Assembly (NCBI RefSeq): GCF_040892545.1
Contig: NZ_CP156079.1
Coordinates: forward strand, 4,499,501-4,563,500
DNA from: Paracidovorax avenae
GTDB lineage: Bacteria > Pseudomonadota > Gammaproteobacteria > Burkholderiales > Burkholderiaceae_C
Length of the DNA stretch: 64,000 nucleotides
Direction of reading: 5' to 3'
Shown: piece after piece, positions 53,630-62,071 of the stretch
Position numbering within the stretch: the stretch's first letter is position 1
How the letters are laid out: every line of letters begins with the position of its first letter
Program-made: the position numbers and the translations under genes
Notes under the pieces: generated by a model
Database searches by the model: none
What the model was told of the DNA's origin: nothing
What the model saw: only the letters and a program-made list of their open reading frames with translations

Positions 53630-56554
53630 TCATGGCGCGCCCGCATGCGCCGTGGCACGCAGCCGGCGGATCGTGTCCGTATCGATCGGCCACGCTTTTT
53701 CCTCCGGTGCGAAGCGGGTGCGCAGGTAGCCGAGCAGGTCGGTGATCTGCCGGTCGTCCAGGCTGTCGCCGAAGCCCGGCATGTAGCCCAGGGCGTCGTT
53801 GGCGGGTTGCTGTATGCCGTGGAGGATGACCTGGACCAGGTTGTCCGGCGTGGCGGCATGCAGGTTGGTGTTGAGCCCCAGCAGCGGCCGGGCGCCGAAG
53901 AGGGTCGGGCCGCTGCCGGCCTCGTGGCAGACGGCACAGGCGTTCTGGTAGATGCGCTCGCCGTTGGCGTGGCGGTCCAGGGTGCGCGCGGGCAGAGGCA
54001 CCGCTGCGGCCGTGGCCGCAGCCGGCACGGAGACCGGCGCGGCATCGGGGGCCGGGGCGGCCTGCGGCGCCCGGCCGGGCAACTCCATCAGATAGGTGGC
54101 GATGGCGCGCACGTCGGCGTCGGGCAGTTCGGCCAGCCCGTGGATCACGGGTGCCATGGGGCCGGCGGCCACGCCGTGGCGCGCTGAGAAACCCGTGCGC
54201 AGGTACTGGTGGAGCGACTCGCGGCTCCAGGGAAGCGGGCCGTCGGCCAGCCGGTTGAGCGCGGGTGCGCTCCAGCCCTCGGCCTCGCCGCCGCCAAGGT
54301 AGTGGATGCCACCCTTCTCGGCGCCGAGCGCATTGCGCGGGGAATGGCAAGCCGCGCAGTGGCCCGCGCCTTCCACCAGGTAGGCGCCGCGGTTCCATTC
54401 GGCGCTGCGGGCCGGATCGGCGCGGAAGGGCGTGGCATCGTGGAACAGCAGGTTCCAGCCGGCCATGGCCGGGCGCAGGCTGTAGGGGAAGGCCAGTTGC
54501 GTCTCGGGCGCGCGGGCCTGCACGGCGGGCCGGGACATCAGGTAGCCGTAGAGCGCCTGCAGGTCGCCGTCGCTGAGCTTGGCGAAGGCCGTGTACGGGA
54601 AGGCCGGATAGAGCTGGCGTCCGTCCTGGTGGATGCCCTGGCGCATGGCGCGCTCGAAGGCCGCATATGACCAGCGGCCGATGCCGGTCTCTTTGTCGGG
54701 CGTGATGTTGGTGGAGTAGATAGTGCCGAACGGCGTCTCCAGGCCCAGGCCGCCCGCGTTCGGGGCGCCGCCCGGCGCGGTGTGGCAGACGACGCAATCG
54801 CCGGCCGCCGCGACCAGGCGGCCGCGCTCGATGGCCTGCGGAGAGTAGAGCGACGCATCGGGCCCGTCGGTGAGCGGCAGGGCCGGCTTCATCGGCCACG
54901 CCATGGCGGCCAGGCCCGCGATGCCGGCGGCACCGGCCGCGAGCCAGCCCAGGCCGCGGCGCAGCGCGCTGCGCCCACGTGGACTGCCCGCCCTCGCCTC
55001 GCCGGCCAGCGCCAGGCGCAGAGGCTCCGTCTGGAACGGTACTTCGCGCAGGCGCACGCCCGTGGCGTGGCGTATGGCGTTGGCGATCGCCGCGGCGGCC
55101 GGCAAAGTGGCCACGCCGTCCAAACCCAACTGGCCGTGGCGCACCAGGGTGCCGTCACCCGCGGTGCCCGCCGTGAGCGCCCCGCCTGCGGCCGGCGCAT
55201 CGTTGGCGGCAGCGCCTGCAGGACTGCTCCAGTCATCGAAGGCGGACGGCGCACCCAGCAGCCGGCGCGCGCTGGCCAGCCATTGCGCATCGTGCTCCAC
55301 GGTGTGCGCGTGCATGCTGGCGCCCTGCGCTGCCTGCAGATGCTGGCTGTCGTGGCCCGCGACCACGCGGGTGACTTCGATCTCGCCGGTCTGCGGATGC
55401 ACGGCCACTTCGGCGACCCAGGCGCTCCAGACCACGCGGTCCCGGCCCTTGGGGTCGAGGGTCTGCATGCAGGCGGTCGCGAAGCCCCGGCCGTGCAGGC
55501 GACCATCGCCATCCTTCGCGTCACCGGGCCACGGCGCGCTCTGCACCACGCGCGTGGCCAGGTCGCGCGCCGGACCCTCGGGCAGGTGCCGCAGGCGCCA
55601 GTCCAGCGGATCCTGCCCCTGCTCCAGGGCCCATTCGTGCCACAGGCTTTCGCTCGCGAACACCTGCGCGGCGTTGAGATCGTCCACACCGGCCTCAGAG
55701 AGACCCCGCGCATGGCGTCCACCCTGCACGGTGCCCGCATCCTGCACGCTGGGCAGGGCCGCCGCGCAGGCCGCATCGGACTGGCTCAGCAGGCGTGCGC
55801 AACTGGGCCGCACGGCCCAGGGCAGAGTGGAGGAAAAAGCAAAGAGGGCTGGCGCTTCATCAGCGCTTTCGGCCGGCCGCAACGCGGTGCCGGTGCCCGG
55901 GGAAGGCCGGGCCACGGGTTGCAGTGCCAGCGCGCATGGCTCGGCGCCCGCGCACGCCACGCTGACAGGCCGGGCCACGGCCCGGGACAGCAGGGCCGCA
56001 TCGGCCGCAGCGTCCACCCATGCCATCGCGGGCGGAGCAGCGCCGTCCAGCACGAACAGGCGCACGGCCTGCACGGGCAACTGCAGCAGCGCCGCGATTT
56101 CACCAGCGACCAGGGCCTGCATGTCCGGCGCGCAGGCGGGCAGCCACAGGCTGGCATGGCCCTCCATGCACCAGGCGATGGCGCGCGCGCCGGCATGCAC
56201 ATCGGTGCGGGGCGGTTGCCAGACGAACGCATCGCCCGCCGGGGCATCGGGCAGCGGTGCGCTCGCTCCGGCATCCATCCCGCGCCAGACCGGCGCCAGG
56301 GCCACTGCCGCCTGCTGCGCATGGACCGGCGCCATGGCGACCACGCCCAGGAAGTTGCCAGTGCGCACCGCGGCCACGACGCCGGCCATGGCGCGCACAT
56401 CGTCCAGCCGGGCACCGGCCAGTGCGTCGCCCTGGTAGCGCAGCCCGTCCCAGCCCATGCGGTCGGGCCGCACGGCCAGGCCGTGCAGCAGGTCCGCGGG
56501 CACGCCCCGGATCTCGGCCGCAGGAGGTGCGATGGAACGGGCCGGCAGGCTCAT
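53630..56554 (-). CDS. nicB: Nicotinate dehydrogenase cytochrome subunit: degenerate molybdopterin domain fused to tri-heme cytochrome c
   Basis: 974 residues. Residues 1 to about 530 resemble the hammerhead and parts of the molybdopterin domain of xanthine-dehydrogenase-type enzymes (LHGLAVRPDRMGWDG, VVAAVRTGNFLGVVAM, VAEVAVHPQTGEIEVTRVVAGHD) but with large gaps. A membrane anchor follows (about 535-556, LGWLAAGAAGIAGLAAMAWP), then three c-type hemes: CVVCH at 587, CAACH at 733 and CAVCH at 873. In nicotinate dehydrogenases electrons pass from the molybdenum and FeS centres to such a membrane cytochrome. ATGA overlap with nicA. The intact molybdopterin subunit is encoded separately at 62072. 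The gene symbol is by function of the cytochrome part. Confidence 0.8.
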   Translation of the reverse strand: MSLPARSIAPPAAEIRGVPADLLHGLAVRPDRMGWDGLRYQGDALAGARLDDVRAMAGVVAAVRTGNFLGVVAMAPVHAQQAAVALAPVWRGMDAGASAPLPDAPAGDAFVWQPPRTDVHAGARAIAWCMEGHASLWLPACAPDMQALVAGEIAALLQLPVQAVRLFVLDGAAPPAMAWVDAAADAALLSRAVARPVSVACAGAEPCALALQPVARPSPGTGTALRPAESADEAPALFAFSSTLPWAVRPSCARLLSQSDAACAAALPSVQDAGTVQGGRHARGLSEAGVDDLNAAQVFASESLWHEWALEQGQDPLDWRLRHLPEGPARDLATRVVQSAPWPGDAKDGDGRLHGRGFATACMQTLDPKGRDRVVWSAWVAEVAVHPQTGEIEVTRVVAGHDSQHLQAAQGASMHAHTVEHDAQWLASARRLLGAPSAFDDWSSPAGAAANDAPAAGGALTAGTAGDGTLVRHGQLGLDGVATLPAAAAIANAIRHATGVRLREVPFQTEPLRLALAGEARAGSPRGRSALRRGLGWLAAGAAGIAGLAAMAWPMKPALPLTDGPDASLYSPQAIERGRLVAAAGDCVVCHTAPGGAPNAGGLGLETPFGTIYSTNITPDKETGIGRWSYAAFERAMRQGIHQDGRQLYPAFPYTAFAKLSDGDLQALYGYLMSRPAVQARAPETQLAFPYSLRPAMAGWNLLFHDATPFRADPARSAEWNRGAYLVEGAGHCAACHSPRNALGAEKGGIHYLGGGEAEGWSAPALNRLADGPLPWSRESLHQYLRTGFSARHGVAAGPMAPVIHGLAELPDADVRAIATYLMELPGRAPQAAPAPDAAPVSVPAAATAAAVPLPARTLDRHANGERIYQNACAVCHEAGSGPTLFGARPLLGLNTNLHAATPDNLVQVILHGIQQPANDALGYMPGFGDSLDDRQITDLLGYLRTRFAPEEKAWPIDTDTIRRLRATAHAGAP

Positions 56555-57093
56555 GGGCACTCCCCCGCTTCGGTCGCCAGGCCGCCCGCGCCCCTGCTGC
56601 CCGCACGCAGTCGCGCGGCGCGCAGCGCGGCCTGCAGGATCTCCACATGCGTGCCGCAGCGGCAGAGGTTGTGGTGCAGCTCGTTGCGAACCTCCTGCTC
56701 CGAGGGGTTTGGATTGCGGCGCAGCAGGGCCTCGACAGTCATGACCATGCCATTGAGGCAATAGCCGCACTGGGCCGCCTGGCAGTCGATGAAGGCCTGC
56801 TGCGTGGGGCCGGGGCATGCGCGCGAACCGAGCCCTTCGAGCGTGGTCACCTCGCGGCCCACGGCAGCCTGCACGGGGATCACGCAGGACCGCGCGGCCA
56901 CGCCGTCGACCAGCACCGTGCAGGCGCCGCACTCGCCCAGGCCGCAGCCGTACTTCGGGCCATTCAGCTCCAGGTCGTTGCGCAGCACGTGCAGCAGCGC
57001 CGTGCCGGGCGCGGCGGGCACGTCGCAGGCGCGGCCGTTGACCCGCAGCCGGAGGCCGGGGGCCGGGCTGCTGGATTGGAGGGGGTTTCCCAT
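56551..57093 (-). CDS. nicA: Nicotinate dehydrogenase small subunit, (2Fe-2S)-binding
   Basis: 180 residues. Plant-ferredoxin-type cluster YGCGLGECGACTVLVDG with a further Cys in ARSC, and the second cluster C-x2-C...C-x-C in QCGYCLNGM and LCRCGTHVEI, the standard small subunit of molybdenum hydroxylases. ATG 57093 begins MGNPLQ; the longer frame extends into antisense sequence. It follows nicC by 28 bp and overlaps the cytochrome subunit. Confidence 0.93.
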   Translation of the reverse strand: MGNPLQSSSPAPGLRLRVNGRACDVPAAPGTALLHVLRNDLELNGPKYGCGLGECGACTVLVDGVAARSCVIPVQAAVGREVTTLEGLGSRACPGPTQQAFIDCQAAQCGYCLNGMVMTVEALLRRNPNPSEQEVRNELHHNLCRCGTHVEILQAALRAARLRAGSRGAGGLATEAGECP

Positions 57094-57121
57094 GGGATGC
57101 GTTCGGCTGCGGCAGCGAGTA

Positions 57122-58357
<1,236 letters not shown>

Positions 58358-58409
58358 CTATCCATGCCATACAGGAAATCCACCTTATTTAGGTGTATGC
58401 ACTTGATTT

Positions 58410-58425
58410 CTTGAGACATATCAAG
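58410..58425. promoter_or_regulatory. Inverted repeat, candidate operator in the nic control region
   Basis: CTTGA-gacata-TCAAG, 5-bp arms and 6-bp spacer, overlapping an upstream CTTGAT (58402-58407) in direct orientation. Positioned about 130 bp upstream of nicC, where MarR or another regulator may bind. Confidence 0.4.
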
Positions 58426-58468
58426 AGCACCACGATGTGCAAGGATAAGCCTGCCATTGCATTTTTTG

Positions 58469-58483
58469 GTGCATTTCATGCAC
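58469..58483. promoter_or_regulatory. Inverted repeat GTGCAT-TTC-ATGCAC, candidate NicR operator
   Basis: Perfect 6-bp arms with a 3-bp spacer, a MarR-like operator size. The core TGCA recurs at several places in the same region. It lies about 120 bp before nicE. Assignment to NicR is by context only. Confidence 0.5.
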
Positions 58484-58602
58484 AACATAGGTGCAAACCC
58501 CGATGAAATTGCCGTTTGCCAGACGGCACGGGTTTTGCAAAAATGAAGCGTACACACCCATCTGATCTTTATCAAACGCGCATTGCGCGAACAAGGCACG
58601 CC

Positions 58603-59382
58603 ATGACCCAGACATACCGCATCGGCCAGATCGTTCCCAGCTCCAACACCACGATGGAGACCGAGGTGCCGGCCATGCTGCAGGCCCACTCCACGCTGCG
58701 GCCGCAGGACCGCTTCACCTTCCACTCCAGCCGCATGCGGATGAAGAAGGTGCAGAAGGAAGAGCTGGCCGCCATGGATGCCGAAAGCGACCGCTGCGCA
58801 CTGGAGCTGAGCGATGCGCGGGTGGACGTGCTGGGCTATGCCTGCCTCGTGGCCATCATGGCCATGGGCAAGGGATACCACCGCGTGTCGCAGCAGCGCC
58901 TGACGGAACGCACGGCGAGCAACGGCGCAACGGCCCCGGTGATCACCAGCGCGGGCGCGCTGGTCGAGGCGCTGAAGGTCATGGGAGCGAAGAAGATCGC
59001 CCTGGTGGCGCCCTACATGGTTCCGCTCACCCAGCTGGTCATGGACTACATCGCCGCCGAGGGCTTCGAGATCGTGGACTGGCGCGCGCTGGAGATTCCG
59101 GACAACCTCGAGGTGGGCCGCCACGACCCCGCGAAGCTGCCCGGCATCGTCGCCGGCATGGACTATGCGGATGCCGACGTGATCGTGCTGTCGGCCTGCG
59201 TGCAGATGCCCTCGCTGCCCGCGGTGGCCCAGGTGGAAGCGGCCACGGGCAAGCCCGTGCTCACGGCCTCCATCGCCACCACCTATGCCATCCTCAAGGA
59301 ACTGGGCCTGGACCCGGTGGTGCCGGGCGCGGGCGCGCTGCTGTCGGGCGCCTATCCGTACGACACTGCGGCCAAGGCCTGA
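58603..59382 (+). CDS. nicE: Maleate cis-trans isomerase
   Basis: 259 residues, Asp/Glu racemase-like superfamily. Converts maleate to fumarate, the last nicotinate pathway step. Seen: IGQIVPSSNTTMETEVPAML at the start, VLGYACLVAIMAMGKGYHR with the first catalytic Cys, and VIVLSACVQMPSLP with the second Cys. ATG 58603 preferred; the upstream in-frame frame has no ribosome binding site. First gene of the plus-strand operon. Confidence 0.94.
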   Translation: MTQTYRIGQIVPSSNTTMETEVPAMLQAHSTLRPQDRFTFHSSRMRMKKVQKEELAAMDAESDRCALELSDARVDVLGYACLVAIMAMGKGYHRVSQQRLTERTASNGATAPVITSAGALVEALKVMGAKKIALVAPYMVPLTQLVMDYIAAEGFEIVDWRALEIPDNLEVGRHDPAKLPGIVAGMDYADADVIVLSACVQMPSLPAVAQVEAATGKPVLTASIATTYAILKELGLDPVVPGAGALLSGAYPYDTAAKA

Positions 59383-59393
59383 GGAGCATTCCC

Positions 59394-60239
59394 ATGAGCG
59401 ACCGCGCCAACATCTCCAGCACCCTCCTGTACGGCGGCCACGTCCACGCCAACGGCATCCGCCAGCATTACCTGCGCTATGGCGGCGCAGAGGGCGAGCG
59501 TGCAGGGCGCGATGCCGTCATCCTGATCCCCGGCATCACCAGCCCGGCCGTGACCTGGGGCTTCGTCGCCGAGCACCTGGGCCGTCGGTTCGACACCTAC
59601 GTGCTCGACGTGCGCGGGCGCGGCCTCTCGTCCTCCGGCCCGGGCCTCGACTATGGGCTCGACGCCCAGGCCGCGGACGTGATCGCCCTGGCGCAGGCCC
59701 TGGGCCTGCAGCGCTGGGCGCTGATCGGCCACTCCATGGGTGGGCGCATCGCCGTGCGCGCGGCGCGCAGCCAGCCGGCCGGGCTCACGCGCCTGGTCAT
59801 CGTCGATCCTCCCGTCTCCGGCCCCGGCCGCCGCGCCTATCCCGCCGCCCTGCCCTGGTACGTGGACTCGATCCGCCAGGCCACGCAGGGCATGGATGCC
59901 GAAGCCATGCGCGCCTTCTGCCCCACATGGACCGAAGAACAGCGCCGCCTGCGCGCGCAATGGCTGCACACCTGCCACGAACCCGCCATCGTGCAGAGCT
60001 TCGAGGACTTCGGCCGCGACGACATCCATGCCGACCTGCCGCGCATCCCGCAGCCGCTGCTGCTCGTCACCGCCGAGCGCGGCGACGTGGTGCGCGACGC
60101 GGACGTGGCCGAGTGGCAGGGCCTGGCGCCCCAGACCGTCCACGTGCGCGTGCCCGGTGCCGGGCACATGATCCCGTGGGACAACGAGGCCGGCTTCTAC
60201 GCCGCCCTGGGAGACTTCCTCGGCGCAGAAGTCGACTGA
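59394..60239 (+). CDS. nicD: N-formylmaleamate deformylase
   Basis: 281 residues, alpha/beta hydrolase. Nucleophile elbow GHSMGG in ALIGHSMGGRIAVRAAR, catalytic Asp and His near the C terminus (VPGAGHMIPWDNEAG). By cluster position between maleate isomerase and dihydroxypyridine dioxygenase it removes formate from N-formylmaleamate, giving maleamate. 11 bp behind nicE. Confidence 0.92.
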   Translation: MSDRANISSTLLYGGHVHANGIRQHYLRYGGAEGERAGRDAVILIPGITSPAVTWGFVAEHLGRRFDTYVLDVRGRGLSSSGPGLDYGLDAQAADVIALAQALGLQRWALIGHSMGGRIAVRAARSQPAGLTRLVIVDPPVSGPGRRAYPAALPWYVDSIRQATQGMDAEAMRAFCPTWTEEQRRLRAQWLHTCHEPAIVQSFEDFGRDDIHADLPRIPQPLLLVTAERGDVVRDADVAEWQGLAPQTVHVRVPGAGHMIPWDNEAGFYAALGDFLGAEVD

Positions 60240-60297
60240 ATGCCTGAATGCCTGCCCGCAGACCCGCCATCACCACCACACCGCCAAGGAGCCCCGC

Positions 60298-61383
60298 ATG
60301 TCCGTCAGCGACAACGATCTGATCCACGCCTGGAAGCAGGTGCTCACGCTGTCCCGGCTCGAGCCCGGCCAGACCGTTACGGTGCTCACGGGCGCCGACA
60401 CGCATCCGCAGACGCTGCGCTGCGCGATCGCGGCCTCCAGCGACCTGGGCGCGCGCGTCAACCGGCTGGACCTGCCGCCCGTCAACGCCGAGAAATCGCT
60501 CAGCCGCGACTCGCTGGCCTACCTCGGCACGACGCCCCTGACCGGCAACCCCGCCGCCATCGCCGCGCTCAAGGCCAGCGACTTGGTGCTGGACCTCATG
60601 ACCCTGCTGTTCTCGCCCGAGCAGCACGAGATCCTGCAGACAGGCACCAAGATCCTGCTGGCCGTGGAGCCGCCCGAGGTGCTGTGCCGCCTGGTGCCCA
60701 CCGAGGCCGACCGCGCGCGCGTGCAGGCCGCATCGAAGCGCATCGAGGCGGCCAGGCAGATGCATATCACCTCCGCGGCCGGGACCGATCTGCACTGCGC
60801 TTTGGGCGAGTTCCCCGCCATCTGCGAATACGGCTTCGTGGACGAGCCGGGCCGGTGGGACCACTGGCCCAGCGGCTTCGTGCTGACCTGGCCCGACGAA
60901 GGCCAGAGCCATGGCCGCGTGGTACTGGACCGCGGCGACATCCTGCTGCCCATGAAGGACTACGTGACCGAGCCCATCGAGCTCACGATCGAGAAGGGCT
61001 ACGTGACGCGCATCAACGGCGGGCTGCAGGCCGAGATCCTCACGGAATACATGGCCTCCTACGAGGATCCGGAGGCCTACGCCGTCTCCCACGTGGGCTG
61101 GGGCCTGCAGCCGCGCGCCCACTGGTCCATGCTGGCCCACTACAACAAGGAGACCCACATCGGCATGGATGCGCGCGCCTTCGAGGGCAACTTCCTCTGG
61201 TCCATGGGCCCCAACAACGAGGCCGGCGGCAGCCGCACCACCGCCTGCCACATCGACATTCCCATGCGCCACTGCACGGTGGCGCTGGACGGCACGCCCG
61301 TGGTCATCGACGGCGTGGTGCAGGACGAACAAGGACTGGCGCGCGCCGCCGGAAAATCCCGGCAAGGCAAGGACATCGCATGA
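60298..61383 (+). CDS. nicX: 2,5-dihydroxypyridine 5,6-dioxygenase
   Basis: 361 residues (NicX about 350). Iron(II)-dependent extradiol-like ring-opening enzyme of the M29-peptidase-like DHP dioxygenase family. Metal-site stretches: EFPAICEYGFVDEPGRWDHW, AVSHVGWGLQPRAHWS and AFEGNFLWSMGPN. Cleaves 2,5-dihydroxypyridine to N-formylmaleamate. Its stop overlaps the nicF start (ATGA). Confidence 0.94.
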   Translation: MSVSDNDLIHAWKQVLTLSRLEPGQTVTVLTGADTHPQTLRCAIAASSDLGARVNRLDLPPVNAEKSLSRDSLAYLGTTPLTGNPAAIAALKASDLVLDLMTLLFSPEQHEILQTGTKILLAVEPPEVLCRLVPTEADRARVQAASKRIEAARQMHITSAAGTDLHCALGEFPAICEYGFVDEPGRWDHWPSGFVLTWPDEGQSHGRVVLDRGDILLPMKDYVTEPIELTIEKGYVTRINGGLQAEILTEYMASYEDPEAYAVSHVGWGLQPRAHWSMLAHYNKETHIGMDARAFEGNFLWSMGPNNEAGGSRTTACHIDIPMRHCTVALDGTPVVIDGVVQDEQGLARAAGKSRQGKDIA

Positions 61384-62057
61384 CGAACACCATCACCACC
61401 AGCGCCCAGGGCATCCCCGCCGGGGCCGTGCAGGGCGACATCTCCGCCTACGCGCGCCAGGGCTTCGGCACGCCGCTGCCGCTCAAGGCGCCCTTCGGCC
61501 TGCTCATCATCGACTTCGTCAACGGCTTCGCCGATCCGGCCGTGTTCGGCGGCGGCAACATCCCCGAGGCGATCGCCCGCACGCGCGGCCTGCTGGCCCA
61601 TGCGCGCGAGCGCGGCTGGCCCGTGGCGCACAGCCGCATCGTGTTCTCGGACGACGATGCGGACAGCAATATCTTCTGCCTCAAGGTGCCCGGCATGCTG
61701 ACCTTGAAGGAAGACAGTCCCGCCAGCGCCATCGTGCCCGAGCTGTCCCCCGCCCCCGGCGAATACGTGGTGCGCAAGAGCACGCCCTCGGCCTTCTTCG
61801 GCACCATGCTCGCGCCCTGGCTGGCCCAGCGCGGCGTGCAGACGCTGCTGGTGGCCGGCTGCGTCACCAGCGGCTGCGTGCGCGCCAGTGTGGTCGATGC
61901 GATGCAGTCGGGCTTCCGCCCGCTGGTGGTGGCCGACTGCTGCGGCGACCGCGCCCTGGGCCCGCACGAGGCCAACCTGTTCGACATGGCGCAGAAATAC
62001 GCGGCCGTGATGCCCCTCGACCAGGCCCTGGCCGACACCGACGCGCTCGCGCGTTGA
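61380..62057 (+). CDS. nicF: Maleamate amidohydrolase
   Basis: 225 residues, isochorismatase-like cysteine hydrolase. Catalytic triad positions: Asp in LLIIDFVNGFAD, Lys in VVRKSTPSAFFGT, and Cys in VAGCVTSGCVRASVVDAM. Hydrolyses maleamate to maleate and ammonia. Overlaps nicX and is followed 14 bp later by the molybdopterin subunit gene. Confidence 0.93.
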   Translation: MTNTITTSAQGIPAGAVQGDISAYARQGFGTPLPLKAPFGLLIIDFVNGFADPAVFGGGNIPEAIARTRGLLAHARERGWPVAHSRIVFSDDDADSNIFCLKVPGMLTLKEDSPASAIVPELSPAPGEYVVRKSTPSAFFGTMLAPWLAQRGVQTLLVAGCVTSGCVRASVVDAMQSGFRPLVVADCCGDRALGPHEANLFDMAQKYAAVMPLDQALADTDALAR

Positions 62058-62071
62058 GAGAACGCCGCTCC

